A stretch of DNA of 64,000 nt from Bog-756 sp963725395. Its GTDB lineage: Bacteria; Actinomycetota; Acidimicrobiia; Acidimicrobiales; RAAP-2. The position numbers were made by a program, and so were the translations under genes. A model generated the notes under the pieces. The model was not told where the DNA came from. It ran no database searches and saw nothing but the letters and a program-made list of their open reading frames with translations. The DNA is taken from assembly GCA_963725395.1 (NCBI GenBank), contig CAVRYH010000013.1:124001-188000 (forward strand), in the 5' to 3' direction. Within the stretch, counting starts at the first letter, position 1; every line of letters starts with the position of its first letter. This document shows, piece by piece, positions 24,697-34,021 of this stretch.

Positions 24697-25638
24697 TCAC
24701 GGGTCCTCGTCGAGAGGACCGAACGTGACGTCGGTCAGGCCTTCGGACACCGACCACAGGCGGCGCGCCCTCCCGGGGTCCTTGGCTGCGCTCACGAACG
24801 GAACCGACTTCGGATGACCACGGGACCCGAAAAGTCGGTCGGGACCGAAGAACTGGCCGCCGCGGACGTCGGGCGCCGTCGCTGCGTAAAGGCTCGGAAG
24901 GGCTCCGGCCGAGGCACTCTGGGCGAAGGCCGTGTTGGCCATGCGGTTCAGTTCCTCCATCAGGACCGAGCCGCTCATCTGGGGCGCGACCATCTGAAGA
25001 TTCGTGGCGGCGTAGCCGGGGTGGGCCGCCACGCTCACGAGGTCGGCGTGATGTGCGCTCACCCTGCGGTCGAGCTCGAGCGTGAAGAGTTGGTTGGCCA
25101 ATTTGGCCTGACCGTAGGCCGACCACTTGCCATAGCGGCGGGTGCCCCCGAGGTCGTCGAACCGGATCCGGCCCACTCTCGCCGCCATGCTGGTGACCGT
25201 CACCACCCTGGCGCCCGGCGTGGTGAGCAGCCGGTTGAGCAGCAACCCGGTGAGGGCGAAGTGACCCAGGTGGTTGGTGCCGAACTGCATCTCGAACCCG
25301 TCGATGGTCTCCCTCCGAGGGATGGCCATCACCCCGGCGTTGTTCACGAGTATGTCCAGGGCACCGTGCTGGGCGCAGAAGCCGGCGGCGAACTCCCGAA
25401 CGGAGGCCAAGTCGGCGAGATCGAGCCGTTGGAGCTCCAGGTCCACCCCGGGGGAGGCCTGAGCGATCCGGTCCAGGGCGTCGCTGCCCTTGACCTGGTC
25501 ACGGCACGCCAGGACCACGTGGGCGCCGGCGCCGGCCAGTGCCAGCGCCGTCTCGTAGCCAAGTCCACTGTTGGCGCCTGTCACCACGGCCACACGGCCG
25601 GTGAGCGAAGGGATGTCCTCGATGGTCCACGGCGCCAT
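24697..25638 (-). CDS. Short-chain dehydrogenase/reductase (retinol-dehydrogenase-like)
   Basis: A 313-residue SDR. Cofactor site VVTGANSGLGYE (TGxxxGxG, residues 20-27), NNAGVM in the middle, catalytic Ser in TSMAARVG and YGQAK for the Tyr/Lys pair, then HPGYAATNL. ACRD after the second strand suggests NADP preference, as in RDH-type enzymes. ATG 25638 is chosen over a much longer open frame because TAGGGT lies 8 bases upstream and the extension overlaps SurE on the other strand. Substrate unknown (alcohol, ketone or steroid). Confidence 0.85.
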   Translation of the reverse strand: MAPWTIEDIPSLTGRVAVVTGANSGLGYETALALAGAGAHVVLACRDQVKGSDALDRIAQASPGVDLELQRLDLADLASVREFAAGFCAQHGALDILVNNAGVMAIPRRETIDGFEMQFGTNHLGHFALTGLLLNRLLTTPGARVVTVTSMAARVGRIRFDDLGGTRRYGKWSAYGQAKLANQLFTLELDRRVSAHHADLVSVAAHPGYAATNLQMVAPQMSGSVLMEELNRMANTAFAQSASAGALPSLYAATAPDVRGGQFFGPDRLFGSRGHPKSVPFVSAAKDPGRARRLWSVSEGLTDVTFGPLDEDP

Positions 25639-25646
25639 GTCCAGCG

Positions 25647-25652
25647 ACCCTA
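25647..25652 (-). promoter_or_regulatory. Minus 10 hexamer TAGGGT of the SDR gene
   Basis: TAGGGT, 8 bases, then ATG 25638 on the minus strand. Divergent from surE. Confidence 0.45.
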
Positions 25653-25770
25653 CGCACATCTGCTGGTCCCGGCCAGATCGGAGGCCCACCTGCAGCGTGA
25701 GATCCGGGGACCACGGACCCGACCCGGCACCAGTTGATGCCACACTGGGCCCGCACGGGAGGTGACCGCA

Positions 25771-26529
25771 TTGCGTGTTCTGATCACCAATGACGACGGC
25801 ATCGAAGGCCCTGGCCTCAGGGCCCTGGCCGATATAGCGAAGGACCGGGGGCACGATGTCCTGGTGGCCGCGCCGTGCTGGGACAGCAGCGGTGCCAGTT
25901 CGTCGGTGACCGGTGTCGGCAGTGTCGGCGAGGTGGCGACGGAGCCCCGCTCGTGGTCGGGCTGGGCTGAAGGATCGGTGGTCGCGGTCGATGCCACGCC
26001 GGCGCTGATCTCCCTCGTCTCGCTCCACGGGAGGTGGGGCGAGCGGCCGGACATCGTGTTGTCTGGTATCAACCGGGGGGCCAATACGGGCCGGGCGATC
26101 CTGCACTCCGGGACGGTCGGTGCCGCGTTCACGGCGTACCAGCACGAATGCCCGGCTCTCGCCGTCTCGTTGCACCTGGCCGACCCGGCGGCGGTCGACC
26201 TGCACTGGGGGACCGCGGCGGAGGTCGCGGGGCGGGTGTTCGATTGGATGATCGGCAATCCGCGCCGGGCTGTGATCAACTGCAACGTCCCCAATGTCCC
26301 TCCCGGCGAGTTGCTCGGGGTGCGGAGTGGGCGCCTGGACCTCATCGGCACGTTCCAGACGTCGATGACCGAGCGGTCCGGTCGGTCGGTGCCGGTGACG
26401 GTCACCGAGGGAGACGGCGCGGGTAGCGAGACCGATACCGACCTGGTCAACCGGGGGTTCGCGTCGGTGACCGCGCTGATACCGGTGGTCGAAGATACCG
26501 GCATCGACCTCAGCGCCGTCCTCGACTGA
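25771..26529 (+). CDS. surE: 5'/3'-nucleotidase SurE
   Basis: A 252-residue SurE survival-protein phosphatase, which removes phosphate from nucleoside monophosphates and short polyphosphates. Metal ligands Asp8-Asp9 lie in VLITNDDGIEGPGL. SSGASSSVTG supplies the serine and LSGINRGANTG the asparagine of the active site, and LHSGTVGAA follows. The start is best placed at TTG 25771: GGGAGGTGA sits 5 bases upstream and the product then opens MRVLITNDDG, exactly as in the family. The GTG inside that ribosome site (25762) adds three residues and has no site of its own. Single gene, divergent from the SDR. Confidence 0.9.
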   Translation: MRVLITNDDGIEGPGLRALADIAKDRGHDVLVAAPCWDSSGASSSVTGVGSVGEVATEPRSWSGWAEGSVVAVDATPALISLVSLHGRWGERPDIVLSGINRGANTGRAILHSGTVGAAFTAYQHECPALAVSLHLADPAAVDLHWGTAAEVAGRVFDWMIGNPRRAVINCNVPNVPPGELLGVRSGRLDLIGTFQTSMTERSGRSVPVTVTEGDGAGSETDTDLVNRGFASVTALIPVVEDTGIDLSAVLD

Positions 26530-26735
26530 GTGGTGCGGCCGGAACGGCATGGCGGCTTCGGTCCACGGCCCGAACCGCCACCAGCGAAGCCGGGGCCGGG
26601 CCGGGGTGCCTCCGCCGATTGGCCCGCTCGCGCGCCCTTCCGTAGTGTTCGGTCCCGAGGCAGCGAGCCCGCAGCTTCGCCGCCGGCGGCGCGGCGATGG
26701 GCCGGTGGCGAACGACCAGAGGAGACGGGCTGTCG

Positions 26736-27827
26736 ATGACCTTTACACCCTATGAGCGACCGGTGCGGGCCGCCTTCGTGGGCCTCGGTCGCATCTACGA
26801 CCTGAACATGCGGGCCTACGTCGACAATCCCGACGTCGACGTCGTAGCACTCGTCGATCCGAGCGAGGAGCGGCGTGCCGAGCGGCAGAGCGACTGGCCG
26901 GCGGCCCGCTCCTTCGCCAGTGTCGCCGAGCTGGCCGCGAGTGGCATCGAGATCGATGCCGTCGAGACGCTCCTCCCCATCCCGCTCCACGTCGACGGGG
27001 TCGTCGAGTTGCTCGGCCACGGCTGGCACGTCAACCTGCAGAAGCCGATGTGCAACGACATCGCGAGCGCCAACCGCATGCTCGAGGCTGCCGACGCCAA
27101 CGACCGTCTGCTCCGGGTCATGGAGAACTACATCTTCTACGAGCCCCTGAGGAAAATGAAGCAGATCGTCGAGTCGGGGGAGATCGGCGAGGTGAGCGGT
27201 TACCACCTGAAGATGGTGGCCAGCGGCCTCGGGGGCTGGGACGTACCGGGAAGCAGCTACGAGTGGCAGTTCAAGCAGATCCGTCAGGGGCGCGGGATCC
27301 TCGTGTTCGACGACGGCTGGCACAAGCTGTCGACGGCGCTCTGGCTCTTCGGTCCGATCAGAGAGGTCCGCGCCTGGATCGGCGGGACCGAGGTCCTGCC
27401 GGGCCTGGCCATCGACGCACCGTCCACTATCGTGTGGGAACACGAATCGGGGATCCGGGGAGTGTGGGACATCACGATGGCCCCCGACATGTACCTCCGG
27501 TCCGACTACTACACCAATGACGAGCGGTGGGAGGTCACGGGTCGGCGCGGCTACGCCCGGGTCAACCGCTGTACGGGTCGGGGCATCCAACAGCCGAGCC
27601 TCGAGGTCTACGTCGGTGGGGAGATGCGGTCGTACCACGCCCTTGACGACGACTGGGCCAGCAGTTTCCGCGATTCCGGGCGGCACTGGTTGCGCTACCT
27701 CCATACAGGGGAGGGTCCACTGCTGTGGAGCGGCGACGACGCCGTTTCGGTATTGCGTTTCGCCCTCGCCGCCTACGCCAGCAGTGCGGCGGGGGGCGCC
27801 GGCGTGGACCCGGCGTCACTGGGGTAG
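26736..27827 (+). CDS. Gfo/Idh/MocA-family oxidoreductase
   Basis: A 363-residue NAD(P)-dependent oxidoreductase of the glucose-fructose-oxidoreductase class. The Rossmann opening is VRAAFVGLGRIYDLNMRAY. VVALVDPSEERRAER follows, then the LLPIPLHVDGV and HVNLQKPMCND block, where the EKP of the family is replaced by QKP, and GILVFDDGWHKL where the usual GG/H motif has the conserved His. The C-terminal beta-sheet half is complete. Substrates are typically sugars or inositols; none is implied here. ATG 26736 has GAGGAG 11 bases upstream. Downstream is a perfect hairpin shared with the convergent hydrolase gene. Confidence 0.8.
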   Translation: MTFTPYERPVRAAFVGLGRIYDLNMRAYVDNPDVDVVALVDPSEERRAERQSDWPAARSFASVAELAASGIEIDAVETLLPIPLHVDGVVELLGHGWHVNLQKPMCNDIASANRMLEAADANDRLLRVMENYIFYEPLRKMKQIVESGEIGEVSGYHLKMVASGLGGWDVPGSSYEWQFKQIRQGRGILVFDDGWHKLSTALWLFGPIREVRAWIGGTEVLPGLAIDAPSTIVWEHESGIRGVWDITMAPDMYLRSDYYTNDERWEVTGRRGYARVNRCTGRGIQQPSLEVYVGGEMRSYHALDDDWASSFRDSGRHWLRYLHTGEGPLLWSGDDAVSVLRFALAAYASSAAGGAGVDPASLG

Positions 27828-27848
27828 CTCGCCGGCCGGGAGCCGGTC

Positions 27849-27866
27849 GGGGTGCCTCGGCACCCC
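27849..27866. terminator. Bidirectional hairpin terminator
   Basis: GGGGTGCC-TC-GGCACCCC, a perfect 8-bp stem, between two convergent genes. A second small hairpin, GCCCG-TGAAG-CGGGC, follows. Confidence 0.6.
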
Positions 27867-27888
27867 CCCCCGCCCGTGAAGCGGGCAG

Positions 27889-29022
27889 TCAGAGCGACTC
27901 GTAGACCGCGTCGATGAGTGCCCGGTTGCGCGAGCTCTGCCACCGGGGGATCACGTCGTTCATGGCGTAGCCGAAGGCGACGCCGGCCACCGGGTCGGCG
28001 AATCCGACCGCGCCGCCGGTGCCGAAATGCCCGAAGCTGCCCGGATTGGGTCCGAACGGCCGCCGGGGCGTGGTCGGCTTGAACCCGAGACCGAAGGTGA
28101 CGTCCTCGCCCAGGACCGGGCAGTACCCCTGTGACTGGGGCGAGGTCGCCTCCGCCAACAGGCCCGGTGAGAGGAGCCGCCCCGGCTCAAGAAGCCCGTC
28201 GTAGATCTGGGCGATCCCCGTGGCGGTGGAATGCCCGTTGGTGGACGGCACCTCGGCGGCACGCCACTCCGTCGTGTTCACCACCCCGACGGACGAGTAG
28301 CCGGGGGGATTGAAGTAGCCGAGCATTGTCATCTGTTCGTCCTCCGGCAGGCCGGCCACATCGGAATCGGGCGGCGCTGCCGGCCCGTGCCAGACGACCT
28401 CCGCACAGCGCCGTTGTTCGCTGGCTGGGACGCCGAACCAGAAGTCGGAGCCCAGCGACCCGGTCACCTCGCGCAGGCGGGAACCGCACGTCTCGCCGCT
28501 CACCCGGCGGACGATCTCGCCGACCAGATGGCCGTAGGTGTTGGTGTGGTAGGCGTGCCGGGTCCCCGGCTCCCACCATGCGTCGGTGGTCGCCAGTGCG
28601 TCGACCATCCGCGTCCAATCCCACAGGTCCGCATTGGTCAACGGGTGGCGGATGGCGGGGACCCCCGCCCGGTGGCACAGCGCATGGCGGAGTGTGGCCA
28701 CCTCCTTTCCCCCGGCTCCGAAGTCCGGCCACACCGAGGCGATGTGGTCGTCGAGGCCGATGAGGCCGGCATCGACGAGCTGCAGGGCGAGGAGGCCGAC
28801 CACCGGTTTCCCGACCGAGTAGACGTCCACCAGGGTGTCATGGCACCACCGGTGGCGTTGGGCCCGGTCGGCCCAACCTCCGACGAGGTCGACGACCACC
28901 CGGTGGTCCACCACCACGCAAACGGATGCACCGATCTCACCGCGTTCGACGAAGTTGCGGCTGAACTCGTGACGGACCGACTCGAACCCGTCGGTGCAGG
29001 ACCCGCTGATCGGGGCATCCAT
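27889..29022 (-). CDS. Serine hydrolase of the beta-lactamase (class C/EstB) family
   Basis: A 377-residue cytoplasmic esterase/peptidase-like protein with no signal peptide. SxxK is YSVGK (Ser69, Lys72), YHTN supplies the tyrosine of the YxN motif, and HFGTGG stands where beta-lactamases have KTG. This pattern is that of EstB-type carboxylesterases and D-aminopeptidase relatives rather than true lactamases. Actinobacteria carry many copies, often for ester hydrolysis in lipid metabolism. GGGAGG lies 7-8 bases ahead of the ATG. Divergent from the FUSC transporter. Confidence 0.85.
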   Translation of the reverse strand: MDAPISGSCTDGFESVRHEFSRNFVERGEIGASVCVVVDHRVVVDLVGGWADRAQRHRWCHDTLVDVYSVGKPVVGLLALQLVDAGLIGLDDHIASVWPDFGAGGKEVATLRHALCHRAGVPAIRHPLTNADLWDWTRMVDALATTDAWWEPGTRHAYHTNTYGHLVGEIVRRVSGETCGSRLREVTGSLGSDFWFGVPASEQRRCAEVVWHGPAAPPDSDVAGLPEDEQMTMLGYFNPPGYSSVGVVNTTEWRAAEVPSTNGHSTATGIAQIYDGLLEPGRLLSPGLLAEATSPQSQGYCPVLGEDVTFGLGFKPTTPRRPFGPNPGSFGHFGTGGAVGFADPVAGVAFGYAMNDVIPRWQSSRNRALIDAVYESL

Positions 29023-29050
29023 GGTCGAAGCCTCCCACGACCGGTCGGAG

Positions 29051-29056
29051 TAGGTT
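29051..29056 (+). promoter_or_regulatory. Minus 10 hexamer TAGGTT of the FUSC gene
   Basis: TAGGTT, 10 bases, then ATG 29067, giving a near-leaderless message. Confidence 0.35.
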
Positions 29057-29066
29057 CACCACGGAG

Positions 29067-31454
29067 ATGTCCGAGCCCCTTCCACCCAACGACCCCTCCG
29101 GATCTGAGCTGTCCGCCCAGCGCCCGAGCGCCGGGGACGCCGGGCCGCGGGGCGGGGGGCAAGCCCGTGTCTGGTCGAGGGCGCTCGAGCGGGTCAGGGA
29201 AAGGGACCCCGAGCTCACCGCGGTCAAGCGGTCGGTGAGGGCCGCGGTCGTCATGCCCCTCGTGTTCGGCATCGCCCATCTGTTGTTCTCCGACCCCCAG
29301 ATCAGCCTGTTCGGGGCCTTTGGATCGTTCTCCCTGCTGCTCCTGGTCGACTTCCCGGGCCGGACGCGCACCCGACTCGTCTCGTACCTGGTCCTGTTCC
29401 TCGTGGGCAGTGGCTTCATCGCCGTCGGGACGGTCGTCTCGGCGCACAAGGCGGCCGCCGTGGTGGCGATGGGGGTGGTCGGGTTCGGCGTGCTCTTCGC
29501 CGGGATCGTCTCTCCACAGGTCGCCACCGCCTCAACTGCAGCCCTCTTGACGTTCGTGCTGCCGGTGGCGGTGGTCCAGCCGGCCGCGGCCACCGGGCCC
29601 CGGCTCTTCGGTTGGCTCCTGGCCGGAGCGTTCTGCATCCCCGCGTGCCTGTTGGTCTGGCCCACGCCCTGGCACGACGAGCTCCGTCGTCGCCTGTCGG
29701 CCACCATGTCGGCGGTCAGTCGGTCGGCATCGAACCTGGCCGGTGGCACCGCCGACCCCGAGCAACGTGGGACGGTCGACGCCGAGCTCTCCCTGCTCAG
29801 GGACTCCTATGCGGCGACACCCTACCCACCGACGGGAGCCGCGGCCGGCGCCGTGGCCTTGGCGAAGCTGGTGGGCCGGGTCGAGTGGGTGGCCGGTAAC
29901 GCGGCATTGGTCGACGACGTCACCGCGCCCGTCGCGTCGCCGCGGATCGGGAGGATCATCGAGACGGTGGCCGAGATCCTCGGCCAGTGCGCCGCGTTGA
30001 TCTGCGACTCGAACGCCTATCCGGTGGACGATCCGGAGCTCGTCGAGGCAGTCCGCGCGTCGTCGGCTCGACTGGACGACCTGGTCGGCACCGAGCTCGA
30101 TGCCGAGGTCTCGATGCTGATCGAGTCTTATACCGAACGCGACGGGGACAGGAGTCGCGGTGGCGCCGGGACCGGCCAGCCGGAGGGCGGGGAGATCGTC
30201 TCCACCCTCGATCCGACCGTCCGTGCCCGCGCCGTGGGGATCGCTGCGGAGATGGTGGCGGATGCCACCCTCGAGGCGGCCGGCGCCCAGCCCGTCGAGG
30301 ATCGCCGGTTGGGAATGGGTGGCGCGACACCCCCGCACCTGATCCGCCATCGGCTCCTCTCCCATCTTTCGTTCCGTTCGGTGTGGTTCCGCAATTCCCT
30401 CCGTGGCGCGTTCGGGCTGGCCCTCGCCGTGGCCGTGGTGGAGATCACCGATGTCGGCCACGGCTTCTGGGTGGTGCTCGGTACGCTGTCGGTCCTGCGG
30501 TCCAACGCACTCGGTACCGGTGCCACTGCCCTGCGGGCCGTGGGGGGCACGGCGGTCGGCTTCGTGATCGGCTCAGCCATCATGATCGGGGTCGCCGACC
30601 ACACGGTCCTGCTCTGGGCGCTTCTCCCGCTGGCCGTGCTGGTCTCGGGCGTTGCCCCGTCGATGGTGTCGTTCGCCGCTGGGCAGGCGGGGTTCACCCT
30701 GGTGGTGATCATCCTGTTCAACATCATCGATCCGGTCGGCTGGAAGGTAGGCCTGACCCGGATCGAAGACGTGGCCATCGGGTGCGGGGTGAGCATCGTG
30801 GTGGGCCTGCTGTTCTGGCCCCGAGGAGCGACGGCCGCGCTCGGCGGTGCCCTGTCCGATGCGTTCCTGGCGAGCTCCGACTATCTGGAACGCGCCGTGG
30901 ACCGGCTCACCGCGTCGTCCGGACCGGCCGACTCCGTCGCGAGCCAGCGGGCCGCCCATCTGGCCTACCTGAGGCTCGACGACGCCTTCCGCCAGTTCCT
31001 GGCCGAGCGCGGAGCCAAAGTGGTGCCGGTCGACACCGTGACCAACCTGTTCACCGGCACCAACCGGATCAGGCTGGCGGCCTACACTCTGGCCAGCCTG
31101 CCCACGTTCCCCCCCGACGCGGAACAGCCCGAGCTCGAGTCGGTGGCGGTGGCCGGGGCGGTCCTGCGCGACGCCTACGCGTCCAGTCACCGGTGGTACG
31201 AGGAGTTCGCCGCGCTGCTGGCCGATCGACGCTCGTCGCTCGATCCGCCGCCGGTCCGCAACCATGTCCTCGACGATGTCCTCGCCCAGGCCTTTGCCGA
31301 CGCACGGGCGCACCACCGTGCCGACCGACTGCGGACGACCCTGCAGATGTTGTGGGCGGACGAACTCCTCGAGCACCAGCGTCAGGTGCAGGCCGACCTG
31401 GCTGCCGCAGCAGACCGCTTCGTGCGACGGAAGCGGCAGTGGCTCTTGGTCTGA
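29067..31454 (+). CDS. FUSC-family membrane transporter (aromatic acid exporter-like)
   Basis: A 795-residue protein built as two similar halves. Each half has a bundle of about six hydrophobic helices (roughly 60-205 and 450-600) followed by a long helical cytoplasmic domain. GAFGSFSLLLLVDFPGRTRT in the first half and FWVVLGTLSVLRSNALGTG in the second are the FUSC/ArAE signature turns. The family exports aromatic carboxylic acids or fusaric acid, and related proteins carry other amphipathic compounds. No periplasmic adaptor is expected in a Gram-positive. Short N-terminal disordered segment. Single gene, convergent with the aldehyde dehydrogenase. Confidence 0.85.
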   Translation: MSEPLPPNDPSGSELSAQRPSAGDAGPRGGGQARVWSRALERVRERDPELTAVKRSVRAAVVMPLVFGIAHLLFSDPQISLFGAFGSFSLLLLVDFPGRTRTRLVSYLVLFLVGSGFIAVGTVVSAHKAAAVVAMGVVGFGVLFAGIVSPQVATASTAALLTFVLPVAVVQPAAATGPRLFGWLLAGAFCIPACLLVWPTPWHDELRRRLSATMSAVSRSASNLAGGTADPEQRGTVDAELSLLRDSYAATPYPPTGAAAGAVALAKLVGRVEWVAGNAALVDDVTAPVASPRIGRIIETVAEILGQCAALICDSNAYPVDDPELVEAVRASSARLDDLVGTELDAEVSMLIESYTERDGDRSRGGAGTGQPEGGEIVSTLDPTVRARAVGIAAEMVADATLEAAGAQPVEDRRLGMGGATPPHLIRHRLLSHLSFRSVWFRNSLRGAFGLALAVAVVEITDVGHGFWVVLGTLSVLRSNALGTGATALRAVGGTAVGFVIGSAIMIGVADHTVLLWALLPLAVLVSGVAPSMVSFAAGQAGFTLVVIILFNIIDPVGWKVGLTRIEDVAIGCGVSIVVGLLFWPRGATAALGGALSDAFLASSDYLERAVDRLTASSGPADSVASQRAAHLAYLRLDDAFRQFLAERGAKVVPVDTVTNLFTGTNRIRLAAYTLASLPTFPPDAEQPELESVAVAGAVLRDAYASSHRWYEEFAALLADRRSSLDPPPVRNHVLDDVLAQAFADARAHHRADRLRTTLQMLWADELLEHQRQVQADLAAAADRFVRRKRQWLLV

Positions 31455-31458
31455 GCGT

Positions 31459-31474
31459 GTGACCGCCGGGTCAC
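31459..31474. terminator. Hairpin between convergent genes
   Basis: GTGACC-GCCG-GGTCAC in the 16-base gap, overlapping the aldehyde dehydrogenase stop codon. Confidence 0.4.
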
Positions 31475-32859
31475 CCGGCAGCCGGTGCGCCCACCCATAC
31501 CGCCTTGAGGTTGCAGAACTCCCTGATCCCGTGGGCTGTCAGCTCCCGCCCGTACCCCGAGGTCTTGATTCCTCCGAAGGGGAGCTCCGGATACGACGTG
31601 ACGTTCCCGTTGACGAACACCATGCCGGCGTCCAGCTCGTCGATCAGGCGGGCCCGCTCGTCCCCGTCGTCGGTCCAGGCGTTGGCACCGAGTCCGAAAG
31701 CGGTGACGTTGGCCAGCTCGATGGCCTCCTCGAGGCTCCCCACGCGGTACACGGTGGCTACGGGCCCGAAGACCTCCTCGAGGTGCACCCGCATCGACGG
31801 GGTGATCCCGGTGAGGACGGTCGGCGGGTAGTACCAGCCGGGACGGTCGGGCGCCGCACCGCCGCACCGGGCCACCGCCCCCTTGGCCAGGGCGTCCTCC
31901 ACCAGCTCGGAGATGTCGGACTGCTGTTGCTCGGAGGCCAGGGGACCAACATCGGTGTTCTCGTCCATGGGGTCCCCGACCACCCGCGACCCCATTTCGG
32001 CGACGAACAGCCGCTCGAACTCTTCGGCCACGTCGGTGTGGACGATGAACCGTTTGGCGGCGATGCACGACTGCCCGTTGTTGAGGCACCGGGCCGTGGC
32101 ACCGACCGCGGCGGCCTTGGCCAGATCGGCCGAGGGCATGACGATGAAGGGGTCACTGCCTCCGAGCTCCAGCACCGATTTCTTCACCTCGTCTCCGGCG
32201 ATGGAAGCCACCGACGACCCCGCCGGTCCGGAGCCGGTGAGGGTGACGGCCACCACCCGACGGTCCCGGAGGACAGCCTCGACCTTGCCCGAGCCGATCA
32301 GCAGGGTCTGGAACGCGCCTTCGGGAAAGCCGGCCCTGGCGAAGAGGTCCTCCATGAACAGCGCGGTCTGGGGGACATTGGAGGCGTGCTTGAGCAGCCC
32401 CACGTTTCCGGCCATGAGTGCGGGCGCAGCGAACCGCATGGCCTGCCACAGGGGGAAATTCCACGGCATGACGGCCAGGACCGGCCCGAGTGGCTGGTAA
32501 CGGGCGTAGGCCGCGGTCGCTCCTACCGCCACGGCATCGGCCGGCTCGTCGGCCAGGAATTCCTCGGCGTGATCGGCGAAGTACCGGCAGGCCTTGGCGC
32601 ATTTCTGCACCTCCTGGCGGGCAGCTGTCAGCGTCTTGCCCATCTCGGTGGTCATCGTCTCGGCGATGGGATCCACCTCGTCGTCGAGGATCCCGGCAGC
32701 CTGCCGCATCCAGTCCGACCGCTGGGCGAAGGTCGTACGCCGGTAGGTGGCAAACGTCGCCGCGGCCCGGGCCAGGCGATCCTCGACCTCCTCGTCGGTG
32801 AGCTCGGTATAGGTCTTCACTGTCTGACCGGTGGCTGGATTGACGGTGGCGATGGCCAT
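31471..32859 (-). CDS. NAD(P)-dependent aldehyde / succinate-semialdehyde dehydrogenase
   Basis: A 462-residue ALDH of the succinate-semialdehyde dehydrogenase (GabD-like) branch: MPWNFPLWQAMRFAAPAL, LTGSGPAGSSVA, the general base Glu in LELGGSDPF and the catalytic Cys in NNGQSCIAAKR. EVFGPVATVYRV and PFGGIKTSGYGRE close the fold. The start is ATG 32859 with GAGG 6 bases upstream; the longer open frame is not supported. The product of the family is a carboxylic acid from a short semialdehyde; the exact aldehyde is uncertain. No transaminase is adjacent. Confidence 0.88.
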   Translation of the reverse strand: MAIATVNPATGQTVKTYTELTDEEVEDRLARAAATFATYRRTTFAQRSDWMRQAAGILDDEVDPIAETMTTEMGKTLTAARQEVQKCAKACRYFADHAEEFLADEPADAVAVGATAAYARYQPLGPVLAVMPWNFPLWQAMRFAAPALMAGNVGLLKHASNVPQTALFMEDLFARAGFPEGAFQTLLIGSGKVEAVLRDRRVVAVTLTGSGPAGSSVASIAGDEVKKSVLELGGSDPFIVMPSADLAKAAAVGATARCLNNGQSCIAAKRFIVHTDVAEEFERLFVAEMGSRVVGDPMDENTDVGPLASEQQQSDISELVEDALAKGAVARCGGAAPDRPGWYYPPTVLTGITPSMRVHLEEVFGPVATVYRVGSLEEAIELANVTAFGLGANAWTDDGDERARLIDELDAGMVFVNGNVTSYPELPFGGIKTSGYGRELTAHGIREFCNLKAVWVGAPAAG

Positions 32860-33071
32860 GGGAACCTCGGTTGTTCGGTGGATCGGCGGACCGGCCCAAA
32901 TTCTGCCGCGGATCACGGCGCCGGGCGCCAACGCGCCCCGTCGCCATCCCACGCGTACCCCGGCGGCCCCCAGTTGACACGGCCATCGGGACCTGACCAA
33001 ATCGGGGGGACGCCGGTCGGAATCACCGATGCACGGCGGCCGACGGCAACCAGACGATCGGAGTGGACGGG

Positions 33072-33827
33072 ATGGGTGAAGAGCTTTCGGCACTGCACGC
33101 CTCGGTGGAGCGACTCGGTCGCATCGTGGACGGCCTCGACGCGGATCAGCTGAGACGGCAGGCCTATCCGAGCGAGTGGACGATCGCCGATGTCCTCTCC
33201 CACATCGGCTCCGGTGCTGTCATCATGCGCCGGCGCTTCGAGGACATCGTGCACGGCCGCTCCACCGACGAGAGCTTCAACCAGAGCACATGGGACGAGT
33301 GGAACGCCATGACCCCCGATGACCAGGCCGCCCGCGCCCCCGAGGCCGACGCAGCCCTGGTCTCGACGCTCAGCGCCCTCGATGATGAGCACCGCGACTC
33401 GTTCCGATTCGCCATGGGTCCGTTCGACCTCGACTTCGCCGGATTCGTCGGTCTTCGGCTCAACGAGCACGTCCTCCACACGTGGGATATCGAGGTCGTC
33501 GCTGACCCGGCGGCCCGCCTTCCCGACACCGCGACACGCGTGGTAATCGACAACCTCGAACGGATCGCCGGATTTGCCGGCAGGCCGGTCGGGCGCGAGG
33601 AGACCTTCCACGTCCGCACCGACGATCCGACCCGCGGGTTCACGGTCAGCTTGTCGGCGGATTCGATAGTGCTGATCGGATCGGATCCGGCCCCGCACCC
33701 GGATCTGGCCCTCCCGTCCGAGGCGTTCATCCGCCTCGTGCACGGACGTCTCGACCCCGCCCACACGCCGGGAGGTGTCGACGGGCCCGCGCTTGACTCG
33801 CTGCGCCAGGCGTTTCCGGGCTTTTGA
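33072..33827 (+). CDS. Maleylpyruvate isomerase family (DinB-like, mycothiol-type) protein
   Basis: A 251-residue protein of the TIGR03083 type. The N-terminal DinB-like four-helix bundle has the metal-binding pattern SEWTIADVLSHIG and LNEHVLHTWDIEV, which in mycothiol-dependent maleylpyruvate isomerase supplies three zinc ligands. FAGRPVGREETFHVRTDD begins the C-terminal sterol-carrier-like half. Members use mycothiol as thiol cofactor, so this gene is one of the pointers to an actinobacterium. ATG 33072 follows GGAG by 8 bases. Substrate unknown. Confidence 0.8.
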   Translation: MGEELSALHASVERLGRIVDGLDADQLRRQAYPSEWTIADVLSHIGSGAVIMRRRFEDIVHGRSTDESFNQSTWDEWNAMTPDDQAARAPEADAALVSTLSALDDEHRDSFRFAMGPFDLDFAGFVGLRLNEHVLHTWDIEVVADPAARLPDTATRVVIDNLERIAGFAGRPVGREETFHVRTDDPTRGFTVSLSADSIVLIGSDPAPHPDLALPSEAFIRLVHGRLDPAHTPGGVDGPALDSLRQAFPGF

Positions 33828-33941
33828 CGCTGCGGCCCCGGTCGGCGTTCGTCGACAGGGGGCTGGAGCGAGGTGCACCCGATCACCGTTCGACTCCTCT
33901 GCGGTCACCGGGAACCACGCTGACGGCTCGGTTCGTTGCGG

Positions 33942-33959
33942 TCGAGTATCTCGAGTTTT
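33942..33959 (+). terminator. Small intrinsic terminator
   Basis: TCGAG-TAT-CTCGA followed by GTTTT, 115 bases after the DinB-like gene. The stem is short, so it should be weak. Confidence 0.4.
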
Positions 33960-33967
33960 GGTCGTGG

Positions 33968-34020
33968 CCCGGGGCCACGCGATGACGTCGGGCGAGGCCC
34001 CGGGGCCACGCGGTGACGCG
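33968..34020. repeat. Two-copy tandem repeat with embedded palindrome
   Basis: CCCGGGGCCACGCGATGACG is repeated 31 bases later with one change (GCGGTGACG). The junction makes the 12-base palindrome GGCCCCGGGGCC (33997-34008). It abuts the stop of the convergent adenylation gene. Confidence 0.6.
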
Positions 34021-34021
34021 G

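Noticed and set aside
25639..26550. Upstream in-frame extension of the SDR to 617 residues
   Set aside because: It is antisense to SurE, has no domain, and a -10 hexamer sits just before the SDR ATG.
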